This document shows, in pieces, positions 1-5,248 of a stretch of 17,776 nt of DNA (the stretch's first letter is position 1; each line of letters starts with the position of its first letter). The DNA lies in NCBI GenBank assembly GCA_020025235.1, contig JAHHSL010000038.1, positions 1 through 17,776 of the forward strand, read 5' to 3'. The position numbers were made by a program, and so were the translations under genes. Origin of the DNA: Ruthenibacterium sp. Its GTDB lineage: Bacteria; Bacillota; Clostridia; Oscillospirales; Ruminococcaceae. Below the pieces are notes generated by a model. That model searched no databases. It was not told where the DNA came from and saw nothing but the letters and a program-made list of their open reading frames with translations.

Positions 1-337
1 AATAAAAGGTGCTGCGCTTTCCCTTTTTGTTGTACGGATACGGGCGGATCTGCGTGACAAAATCAAGATTTACAAGATACGGCCCGCGCTCCGGTGTGAC
101 GGGGTCGCTTAGGATCAGGGCATTATCGGTGATTTCCTGCAAAATGCCGGTGACCTGCTTGTCGGATATTGTTTCCACGATGCAGTCTTTGCCGATGAGC
201 TTTTGAGCGGCTTGTTTCATAACGGGGTTTCCTTTCTTTAAACTTTGTAGTATGGCTGCTGTCCGCGTCTTTTTCCTGCGTCGGGATAAAATCGAAAAGA
301 GCAGTGCAAACAGCAGAAAATAGGTAATAGGGCTCAT
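1..337 (-). CDS. Partial membrane-anchored small protein, possible Sm-like C-terminal part
   Basis: The reading frame is open from an ATG at 337 to the left edge, so the C-terminus is missing (112 residues visible). The ATG overlaps the stop of the upstream DUF3169-like gene as ATGA and has a good AGGAGGG ribosome binding site. Residues 2-17 (ITYFLLFALLFSIL) form one hydrophobic segment followed by RRRKK, which suggests an N-terminal membrane anchor with a cytoplasmic remainder. After residue 40 the protein reads like a small beta-barrel domain (LIGKDCIVETISDKQVTGIL, then NALILSD), loosely resembling the Sm/LSm-like folds found in some small Firmicute proteins; this is inference from pattern only. 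A second in-frame ATG at 220 also has a plausible site (AGGAAA), so a soluble short form is possible. It is the last visible gene of the operon that starts with the Xre regulator at 1298. Function unknown. Confidence 0.6.
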   Translation of the reverse strand, partial: MSPITYFLLFALLFSILSRRRKKTRTAAILQSLKKGNPVMKQAAQKLIGKDCIVETISDKQVTGILQEITDNALILSDPVTPERGPYLVNLDFVTQIRPYPYNKKGKRSTFY

Positions 338-1092
338 TTTCTGCCCTCCTTGCGGCAGGCGATGAAATAGCTGGAGGATAAAACGGTCAGGATCACCGTA
401 ACCACCAGTGTGGGCAGGATGCTGATATGAAAGATGATGCCGGCAAACAGCAGCACGGCCCACAGGATGATACAGGCAAGCAGCGTGGTGCGGTAGGCAA
501 AGAACGATGCTTCGCCAACCTGGCGGCGCTCGTTTTCATCACAGCTGTCGAGCCATTTTTTCTGGAATTTCATGTCGTAGAAGCTGCCCTTTTTTTCGGG
601 ATTCATCAGGCGCACCTGGTCGATCACGCGGCGCGTCAGCATGGACAGCAGCATCTCGGCAATCAGCAGTTCGCCGGGAACCAGGAACAAGGCGCCGGGC
701 AGGGTATCGCTGTAAACGATCGAAGCGCTGAGGAACAAAAACAGGATCGGTGTAAGGAACGAAGAAATGAACAGGCTGTCGTTTAAGGTGTGGTCGATAT
801 GCTCGGCGTGGGCCTCGTCCTCGCCGTCCCAGGCGGCAAGCATCTTTTTTGCGCGCCGGTATAATATGTATGCCGGGGTCAGCAGCACAACTGCCGCAGC
901 GGGGATGCCGTACGGCATGCAGGCGGCAAAGCCGCGGTTCAGTGCGGCGGCAATTTTATCCGGCGCGGCGGTATCACCCGCCATGGCGCTGAAAAAACCG
1001 ATAAAGCCGCCGATCAGCATGCTGACGATGATAATCACGATGAATTTGCGGAACGAAAGCTTATTATCTTTTTTGATCTCTTCGGAATTCAT
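334..1092 (-). CDS. DUF3169-like integral membrane protein
   Basis: 252 residues from the ATG at 1092, which overlaps the regulator stop as ATGA; longer in-frame extensions upstream would run through the regulator gene and are not needed. After a short charged N-terminus there are about six hydrophobic segments: residues ~17-37, ~58-78, ~109-128, ~133-153 and a closely spaced pair near ~205-245. The loop before the last pair (KKWLDSCDENERRQVGEASF) and the overall layout resemble the DUF3169 membrane proteins that Firmicutes encode next to small Xre regulators; the family name is from memory and not searched. Function of the family is not established. Genetic coupling with the regulator suggests that the two act together, perhaps in sensing or responding to a membrane stress, which is inference. 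Confidence 0.75.
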   Translation of the reverse strand: MNSEEIKKDNKLSFRKFIVIIIVSMLIGGFIGFFSAMAGDTAAPDKIAAALNRGFAACMPYGIPAAAVVLLTPAYILYRRAKKMLAAWDGEDEAHAEHIDHTLNDSLFISSFLTPILFLFLSASIVYSDTLPGALFLVPGELLIAEMLLSMLTRRVIDQVRLMNPEKKGSFYDMKFQKKWLDSCDENERRQVGEASFFAYRTTLLACIILWAVLLFAGIIFHISILPTLVVTVILTVLSSSYFIACRKEGRK

Positions 1093-1298
1093 GGTTCGTC
1101 CTCCTCGTAGGTGAAAATGTCTTCGACCGTGACATTGCAGATGTGCGCCAGCTTTAAGGCGAGCGTCACCGACGGCGAATAGTCGCCGCGTTCGATCTGG
1201 CTGATCGTCTGGCGCGAAACGCCGGCAAGCCGCCCCATTTCCTGCTGATTGACGCCGAGCCGTGCACGATATTCCTTCAGCCGATTGCAAAGTGGCAA
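1089..1298 (-). CDS. Xre-family helix-turn-helix regulator (TTG start)
   Basis: 69 residues. The TTG at 1298 is chosen as start because a GGAGG sits seven bases upstream and the helix-turn-helix domain begins directly after it; an in-frame ATG at 1391 would lie inside the promoter. The whole protein is one DNA-binding domain: CNRLKEYRARLGVNQQEMGR, then LAGVSRQTISQIERGDYSPS with the typical recognition helix, then LALKLAHICNVTVEDIFTYE. It has no extra sensor domain. The stop overlaps the start of the DUF3169-like gene (ATGA), so regulator and membrane protein are translationally coupled. The promoter at 1363-1391 contains perfect inverted repeats of the type TTGACAAG/CTTGTCAA, consistent with autoregulation. 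Divergent to a second, different Xre module at 1623. Confidence 0.88.
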   Translation of the reverse strand: MPLCNRLKEYRARLGVNQQEMGRLAGVSRQTISQIERGDYSPSVTLALKLAHICNVTVEDIFTYEEDEP

Positions 1299-1320
1299 GA
1301 TACCGCCTCCTTTTCCAAAT

Positions 1321-1391
1321 TTGACAAGTAAGGTTTTCATAATGACAACTATCTTTGTCAACATCATAGCATTGACAAGGATTCTTGTCAA
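1321..1391. promoter_or_regulatory. Candidate operator cluster TTGACAAG/CTTGTCAA
   Basis: A perfect palindromic element TTGACAAGGATTCTTGTCAA occupies 1372-1391 (8-bp arms, 4-bp spacer) and covers the -35 box and spacer. A second inverted pair, TGACAA (1343-1348) and TTGTCA (1355-1360), lies at the expected transcription start, and another TTGACAAG half-site sits at 1321-1328. Repeated half-sites across the promoter of a small Xre regulator are the usual layout of an autoregulatory operator. That this regulator binds them is inference. Confidence 0.6.
1363..1391 (-). promoter_or_regulatory. Sigma-A promoter of the 1298 regulator operon
   Basis: On the minus strand TTGACA (1391-1386) is followed after 17 bases by TATGAT (1368-1363). 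The spacing is ideal and the hexamers are near consensus. It precedes the TTG-started Xre gene by about 65 bases. Confidence 0.8.
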
Positions 1392-1558
1392 TAGGTGAAA
1401 AAGAAAATCCGAAAAATCAGCCGTTTCAGCGACAGGGCAAACAAAAACACTCCCACAAAAGGCCCTGTGAGCAGGAGAGGCAGCCTAGACAAAACCGCCG
1501 GGTACGGTGCAAAGCCATACACGACGGATTCTGTTTTGCGATGCAGATAAAACAAAAA

Positions 1559-1604
1559 TGCAATATATACTTGACAAAATGCAATGTAAGGTATATATTA
1601 CATT
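1559..1604. promoter_or_regulatory. Candidate operator repeats around the 1571 promoter
   Basis: TGCAATATATAC (1559-1570) and GTATATATTACA (1591-1602) form an inverted pair with one mismatch, flanking the -35 box and covering the -10 box. A further perfect inverted pair AATGTAA (1583-1589) / TTACATT (1598-1604) overlaps the -10. The arms differ from those of the neighbouring 1321-1391 cluster, as expected if each regulator has its own site. Confidence 0.5.
1571..1599 (+). promoter_or_regulatory. Sigma-A promoter of the 1623 Xre/DUF6773 operon
   Basis: TTGACA (1571-1576), a 17-base spacer, then TATATT (1594-1599). The expected transcript start is about ten bases before the GAGGAGG ribosome binding site of the 1623 gene. 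Confidence 0.75.
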
Positions 1605-1622
1605 TATGAGAGGAGGGCAAAG

Positions 1623-1823
1623 ATGAAGAACAAAAAAATGAAGCTGGCCCGACTGGAAAAGGACATGAACCAAGCGGATCTGGCGCAAGCGGTGGGGGTC
1701 ACCCGACAGACGATCGGCCTGATCGAGGCAGGAGACTATAATCCCAGTCTCAAGCTGTGTGTGGCTATCTGCCGGGCGCTGGATAAGACTTTGAATGATT
1801 TATTTTGGGAGGAAGTATTATGA
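1623..1823 (+). CDS. Xre-family helix-turn-helix regulator
   Basis: 66 residues with a strong GAGGAGGG ribosome binding site before the ATG at 1623. It consists of one Xre DNA-binding domain: KLARLEKDMNQADLAQAVGV, then TRQTIGLIEAGDYNPSLKLC and a terminal helix ending NDLFWEEVL. This single-domain type (about 65-70 residues ending in DLFW/F) is common in Firmicutes directly before a small membrane protein gene. The stop overlaps the next start as ATGA (1820-1823), so the partner is translationally coupled. Its promoter at 1571-1599 is covered by inverted repeats, suggesting autorepression. The ligand or signal cannot be read from the sequence. Confidence 0.9.
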   Translation: MKNKKMKLARLEKDMNQADLAQAVGVTRQTIGLIEAGDYNPSLKLCVAICRALDKTLNDLFWEEVL

Positions 1824-2272
1824 AAGATCATTTTGAACTGCAGGACGAGCGTGTTTTAGAAGAACGGCGTAAAATTCAGTGTCGGGGATACAGCCTGTTG
1901 GTGTGGGGCCTGCTCATCAGCCTTTTGGTGCAGCAGTTCATGCATGCACCTTTTGCCCAGTATGCAGTAGAATTCCTTCTGCTTGTCGGCTGTGGTTTTT
2001 ATCAGATGATCGCCAATGTGCGCCGCGGCTTCAACATCTGGGGAGATCAGGCACGGGGCAAGGGCCGGCTGCTGCTATCTGCTGCGATTGCCGGTTTTAT
2101 AGCGGCAGTGATCATTTTCCTGAGCCTGGAGGAAAAGAACTGGACTGGGCTGGCTGTGTTCCTGGCGGTGTACATGCTGGTGTTTTATGGCCTGATAAAG
2201 TTCTTGGACTATACGAGCCGAAAGCGGCAGGAGAAACTGGAACACGAGTTGGATGAAGACGATGAAGATTGA
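1820..2272 (+). CDS. DUF6773-like membrane protein
   Basis: 150 residues from the ATG at 1820 (GGGAGGAAG ribosome binding site, ATGA overlap with the regulator). A charged N-terminus beginning MKDHFELQDERVLEERRKIQ is followed by four hydrophobic segments at about residues 28-44, 52-68, 93-111 and 115-137. A charged tail (KRQEKLEHELDEDDED) ends in a very acidic stretch. The opening DER...RRKIQ pattern and the four-helix layout resemble DUF6773 proteins, which are usually encoded next to an Xre regulator; the family call is from memory. No catalytic motif is visible. Function unknown; coupling to the regulator suggests a shared physiological role. Confidence 0.82.
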   Translation: MKDHFELQDERVLEERRKIQCRGYSLLVWGLLISLLVQQFMHAPFAQYAVEFLLLVGCGFYQMIANVRRGFNIWGDQARGKGRLLLSAAIAGFIAAVIIFLSLEEKNWTGLAVFLAVYMLVFYGLIKFLDYTSRKRQEKLEHELDEDDED

Positions 2273-2376
2273 TTTATCCGAAACATCCAAGAAGTTTTTG
2301 CTCTATTCAGAGAATCCGAGCCGTCAGACACATCAAATAAGAGTTTATAAATGCGTTAAACAGGCTGACGCTGTAG

Positions 2377-2411
2377 ATAGGGCGGCAGAGATTCATTCTC
2401 TGCCGCCCTAT
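2377..2411. terminator. Perfect 14-bp hairpin after the DUF6773-like gene
   Basis: ATAGGGCGGCAGAG (2377-2390) pairs perfectly with CTCTGCCGCCCTAT (2398-2411) around a 7-base loop. It lies about 100 bases after the 2272 stop and is the only strong hairpin there, so it may end that transcript. It lacks a U-tract on either strand, so it could instead be an RNA-stabilising structure. Confidence 0.45.
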
Positions 2412-2455
2412 GCTCTATCACGCCGAAAGGTTAAAGGGAAGCGCGGTGCGACGGC

Positions 2456-2484
2456 TTGCATTTTTATAAGGGGTACGGTACAAT
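2456..2484 (+). promoter_or_regulatory. Possible plus-strand promoter in the gene-free region
   Basis: TTGCAT (2456-2461), 17-base spacer, TACAAT (2479-2484). The match and spacing are good, but no credible protein gene follows. The GC-rich, hairpin-rich stretch at about 2490-2715 would be the transcript. Confidence 0.35.
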
Positions 2485-2767
2485 AAATTGACTGCCCAAA
2501 ACGGAAAACCGCATACGGGGGCAGGAGCAAAGCGAAAAACATGCGCAGAGCGCTGTGCAATCCGGCATGTCCCGGACGGCACTGTGCCGGGAAGGGCAGG
2601 GGAAAGCTGCCCTTTGCGGAAAGCGGCAGAGGCAGACAAGAAATCTGCAGCCCGATCCGCTGCACAAAAAGGGAAAACCCAACGCTGACGGAATATGATC
2701 CGGAAAAAGCTGCCGGAAGCCCCGAAAAGACCGTACCGCAAAAGAAAACGCGCTTTGAAAAAAGCAC

Positions 2768-2800
2768 AAAAAAACCGCGGTATCGACGAGACACCGCGGT
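2768..2800 (-). terminator. Intrinsic terminator of the large minus-strand RNA
   Basis: On the minus strand ACCGCGGT (2800-2793), an 11-base loop and ACCGCGGT (2781-2774) form an 8-bp GC-rich stem followed directly by seven U residues (2774-2768). This is a standard rho-independent terminator. There is no protein gene on the minus strand between here and 3766 that it could serve, which supports a noncoding transcript. Confidence 0.75.
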
Positions 2801-3601
2801 ATCAACAATATTCACTTTTTCATTCTCAATGCATTTGGTTTGGCTTTGGGGAAGATCCCCTTGCTAACTCTGCATGGGTCCGGTTTCCTTTCAACTTTTT
2901 CCAAAATACAGTATTCTGTACCTCTTACTTATCGGAAGTTGCCGAAAACTCGCGCTGCTGCATTGGTATTCACAAAACCTTTCGTAAAAATACTTTATAA
3001 TACTCGGATTTGCTTTTTGTTCGATTGCGATTGAAAAGAATCAGCCAACATTTGCCGAAACATACTATATTAAAAGAGTTCTTTATTCAATAACATCTTT
3101 TGGGAGGGTTTTCTACTCATACTCTGTTCATCGGTGTGCGGTCCTTCCTCAAGGTTACCGTTCATTCCGGAATTTTCTTTTCAAAACCCTAATCATAAAA
3201 AGCGGTTCTTTCAAATTTCTTTCTGTGCGAAGACGCTTTCACGAACATTCTTCTGCCGAAAGCCTTCTTTACCGGAACCTGCTTGTTCAATGCTGCAGTT
3301 AATGATTGCTTTTCTTCTTTCGTTACAATGAATCTCACGATGTCCGGTGCTCTTTCTTTACAAAGCACCAAAACGGCAAATCAACGATTTGTGCATGGTC
3401 TGTGCAAGGCGTCTTTTCTCTTTATGACGAAACCTTGCTAAACTGTGCTGACGTCCTCATTTCCTGCGGCATGCCCAGCCGCAACACCGGGTCGTCATAC
3501 CTCTCAATCAGAGTAACTTTAGCGGTTCGTCAGAGTTAAGCGCCTTGCACCGACTGCACGGGTTCTTCAGTCTGGTACATAGGACTCACCCCTTTCCTTC
3601 T
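2768..3601 (-). ncRNA. Candidate large (~830 nt) structured noncoding RNA
   Basis: This stretch is visibly more AT-rich than its neighbours and lacks a credible protein gene. Read on the minus strand it is bounded by a TATAAT box (3613-3608) and a U-tailed terminator (2800-2768). It contains many perfect complementary segments. An 18-bp compound helix pairs 3391-3411 with 3541-3559, including GTGCAAGGCG with CGCCTTGCAC. Inside it 3492-3499 pairs with 3423-3430. Hairpins lie at 3465-3483, 3377-3391, 3346-3369, 3139-3160 and 2848-2860, and an 8-bp long-range helix pairs 3183-3190 with 3105-3112. TTTAGC (3518-3523) can pair with GCTAAA (3437-3442) across the inner helix, a pseudoknot geometry. 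Size and ornate folding recall the large bacterial RNA classes GOLLD, ROOL and OLE, but I cannot assign a class by eye. The 5' end is estimated from the -10 box. Short ORFs inside (a 14-codon frame starting near 3581 and a 60-codon frame at 3189-3371) are not convincing genes. Confidence 0.68.
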
Positions 3602-3607
3602 GCCTTT

Positions 3608-3613
3608 ATTATA
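3608..3613 (-). promoter_or_regulatory. -10 box (TATAAT) for the large minus-strand RNA
   Basis: A perfect TATAAT is read on the minus strand at 3613-3608. The expected -35 position (3636-3631) reads TGGATT, a weak match, so the promoter may need an activator or the start may differ. Divergent from the promoter of the 3766 operon about 80 bases away. Confidence 0.45.
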
Positions 3614-3691
3614 ACCGCAGGACAAGTGAAAATCCATAGGCAGATTGCACGGAGTTTTGAAGGAAGGATAAGCAAATCACACAAAAAAGGC

Positions 3692-3720
3692 TTGACCTGT
3701 GCAAAAATAATAGGCATAAT
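3692..3720 (+). promoter_or_regulatory. Sigma-A promoter of the 3766-5035 operon
   Basis: TTGACC (3692-3697), 17-base spacer, CATAAT (3715-3720). It lies about 45 bases before the GTG start at 3766. Confidence 0.75.
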
Positions 3721-3765
3721 GAGTGGTATCAGGGGAAATCAAGCAGAAGGAAGGGGAAGAAAACG

Positions 3766-4215
3766 GTGACGGTTTATGTCGATGCGGACGCCTGTCCGGT
3801 AAAGCAGATCGTCGTACAGCAGGCAAAGGTGCGCGGCATTGCCGTGGTGATGCTGACGGATACCAGCCATGTGCTGCACGAAGACTATGCACAGGTGATC
3901 ACTGTGCCCAAAGGGCGCGACAGTGTCGATTTCCGTCTGGTGACGCTGGTGCACCGCGGGGACATTGTGGTGACGCAGGACATCGGTGTTGCCGCCATGG
4001 TGCTGGGCAAAGGCGCACGGTGCATCAATCAGAACGGATTTGTTTATACAAACAGTAATATTGATATGCTGTTATACACACGCCATGAAAACAGCCGTGC
4101 GCGGCGCAGCGGGCACTATACCGCCGTGCCGCCGCGCACAAAACAGGATGATGAAGCATTCCGCCGCGCGTTCTGCGCGATGCTGGACAAGATACAGGAA
4201 GGGGAAACAACATGA
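3766..4215 (+). CDS. YaiI/YqxD (UPF0178, DUF188) family protein
   Basis: 149 residues from the GTG at 3766, which follows a purine-rich AAGGAAGGGG site; the family signature begins at once (MTVYVDADACPVK, residues 1-13), fixing the start. Further family landmarks are VITVPKGRDSVDF (about residues 44-56), VVTQDIGVAAMVLGKGA (about 67-83) and the hydrophobic/polar NGFVYTNSNIDMLL. The length matches the family (about 145-155). YaiI/YqxD proteins have a PIN/NYN-like nuclease fold with conserved acidic residues at the start, here D6 and D8; no specific substrate is established for the family. First gene of an ATGA-coupled operon with the DUF3783-like gene. Confidence 0.92.
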   Translation: MTVYVDADACPVKQIVVQQAKVRGIAVVMLTDTSHVLHEDYAQVITVPKGRDSVDFRLVTLVHRGDIVVTQDIGVAAMVLGKGARCINQNGFVYTNSNIDMLLYTRHENSRARRSGHYTAVPPRTKQDDEAFRRAFCAMLDKIQEGETT

Positions 4216-4637
4216 AAGCACACATCAACACCGCGGCGGCAAAGCCGCTTGCGCTGCATTACGGTTTGCCGGAGGATAAGCGCCACGGGCTTTGCGCCGT
4301 GCTGGAGGAAATGGGCATTGCGCATGCGCAGATCCTGCCCGAACAGCTCGGTCAGCCGGTGGGTCTGCTGGCGGGCATCGGCGGCAAGGCGGCTGCACCG
4401 TATACGGGCGAAGCGCCGAACGAGCAGCTGCTGCTGTTGAGCAATCTGGAGCGTGCCGAGCTCAACCGCCTGCTGGATTCGCTGCGGGACGCGGGCGTTT
4501 CGATCCCGCTGAAGGCAATCGTGACAAAGCACAATAAAACGTGGAGCGTGATCGACCTGCTTGAGGAGCTGGGCCGCGAGCGCGAAGCGGTGAAGCAGTA
4601 CGAAGCCGCGAATCACAGCAAGGGGGAAGCAAAATGA
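4212..4637 (+). CDS. DUF3783-like protein
   Basis: 141 residues; the ATG at 4212 overlaps the YaiI stop (ATGA). The N-terminal half resembles a nucleotide-free alpha/beta domain with no motif I recognise. The C-terminal half from about residue 75 carries the DUF3783 pattern: NEQLLLLSNLERAELNRLLD, then AGVSIPLKAIVTKHNKTWSV and IDLLEELGRERE. DUF3783 proteins are small, uncharacterised Firmicute proteins, usually 120-140 residues, so the length fits. The family call is from memory. Middle gene of the operon; function unknown. Confidence 0.8.
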   Translation: MKAHINTAAAKPLALHYGLPEDKRHGLCAVLEEMGIAHAQILPEQLGQPVGLLAGIGGKAAAPYTGEAPNEQLLLLSNLERAELNRLLDSLRDAGVSIPLKAIVTKHNKTWSVIDLLEELGREREAVKQYEAANHSKGEAK

Positions 4638-5035
4638 ATTTTGAATCCGTGGTCAGCCGCGTAAAGGCGGAAAAATGCGCGGGCATCCGCTATCAGCAGG
4701 CGGGGCATCATCATTTCCGCGACCGCGTCACGGTGTACCGTGACGGAAAGCTGCTGTTCGAGCGTTTTTGCTACGGCGAAGCGGCGGGCATTGTCTTTTC
4801 CGTATGGGCAAAGTCGGATGACGGAAACGGCAGCCCCCTGTGGGATTTCACCGGCTGCAACGTTACAAGCGCGCCGCAGGAGGTTCCGCACACTTTGACG
4901 GACGCCGACGAAAACAGTCTGGAATTTGACGGCAAAAGCATCCGCTGGGAATGTACGCAGAAGCTGAAAAGCGACAGCGCAAACGGCTACGGCGGCCCGG
5001 TGTACTGGGTAAAGCGTCTGTTCGGCGCGGTCTGA
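4634..5035 (+). CDS. Hypothetical protein of the YaiI operon
   Basis: 133 residues. The ATG at 4634 overlaps the previous stop (ATGA) and has an AGCAAGGGGG site upstream. No signal peptide or membrane segment is present. The composition is that of a soluble beta-rich protein: many aromatic and charged residues, strands such as DRVTVYRDGKLLFERFCYG, and a Trp-rich middle (FSVWAKSDDG, SPLWDFTGC). The codon use matches the two upstream genes, and the frame ends before a strong terminator, so the gene is real. I do not recognise a family. Confidence 0.75.
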   Translation: MNFESVVSRVKAEKCAGIRYQQAGHHHFRDRVTVYRDGKLLFERFCYGEAAGIVFSVWAKSDDGNGSPLWDFTGCNVTSAPQEVPHTLTDADENSLEFDGKSIRWECTQKLKSDSANGYGGPVYWVKRLFGAV

Positions 5036-5050
5036 AAGAGGAATCCGCAC

Positions 5051-5120
5051 CAAAACGCGGCACATGCGCGGCATACGCAGGCACGGCCTGCCGTGCAGTG
5101 CACAAAACGCGGCACATGCG
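5051..5120. repeat. 18-bp direct repeat pair
   Basis: CAAAACGCGGCACATGCG occurs exactly at 5051-5068 and again at 5103-5120. Between the copies lies a perfect inverted repeat GCACGGC-CT-GCCGTGC (5081-5096). The stretch is between the operon stop and the terminator. Role unknown; it may be a local duplication. Confidence 0.6.
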
Positions 5121-5159
5121 GCAAAGCGGCACTGCACAAACCGCCGCAGTAAAAAACAA

Positions 5160-5206
5160 AAAAGCGCCGGAGCACCCCGCAAAAAGGGCTGTGCTCCGGC
5201 GCTTTT
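5160..5206. terminator. Bidirectional terminator between the YaiI operon and galT
   Basis: AAAAGCGCCGGAGCAC (5160-5175) pairs perfectly with GTGCTCCGGCGCTTTT (5191-5206), a 16-bp stem with a short inner CCC/GGG pairing. It is T-rich downstream on the plus strand and A-rich upstream, so it works for both converging transcripts. Confidence 0.88.
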
Positions 5207-5248
5207 GCTTTTATATTTGTTTTATAAAGGAATGTCCCGCAAATGCGT

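Noticed and set aside
9..206. 65-codon plus-strand frame at the left edge
   Set aside because: Antisense to the membrane-anchored gene at 1-337, which has a ribosome binding site and ATGA coupling.
2253..2486. Plus-strand frame starting at 2262 that overlaps the end of the DUF6773-like gene
   Set aside because: No adequate ribosome binding site, poor codon use, and it runs through the 2377-2411 hairpin.
2408..2815. Long minus-strand frames (107-135 codons) across the GC-rich gap
   Set aside because: Low-complexity Phe/Ser/Pro/Cys-rich translations, no ribosome binding site, and they begin inside the terminator of the large RNA.
2772..2816. T-box-like reading of the ACCGCGG hairpin on the minus strand
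   Set aside because: The palindromic ACCGCGGT looks like part of a T-box, but no specifier stem is recognised, and no aminoacyl-tRNA synthetase or amino-acid gene follows on that strand.
3189..3371. 60-codon minus-strand frame inside the large RNA (basic product, KEEKQSL, FGRRMFVKAS)
   Set aside because: Its ATG sits inside a hairpin stem and has no ribosome binding site; the frame is crossed by RNA helices and the product resembles no known protein.
3538..3581. 14-codon minus-strand frame (MYQTEEPVQSVQGA) near the 5' end of the large RNA, with GGGGTGAG upstream
   Set aside because: Could be a leader peptide, but its 3' half is part of the 18-bp closing helix of the RNA and no coding gene follows.
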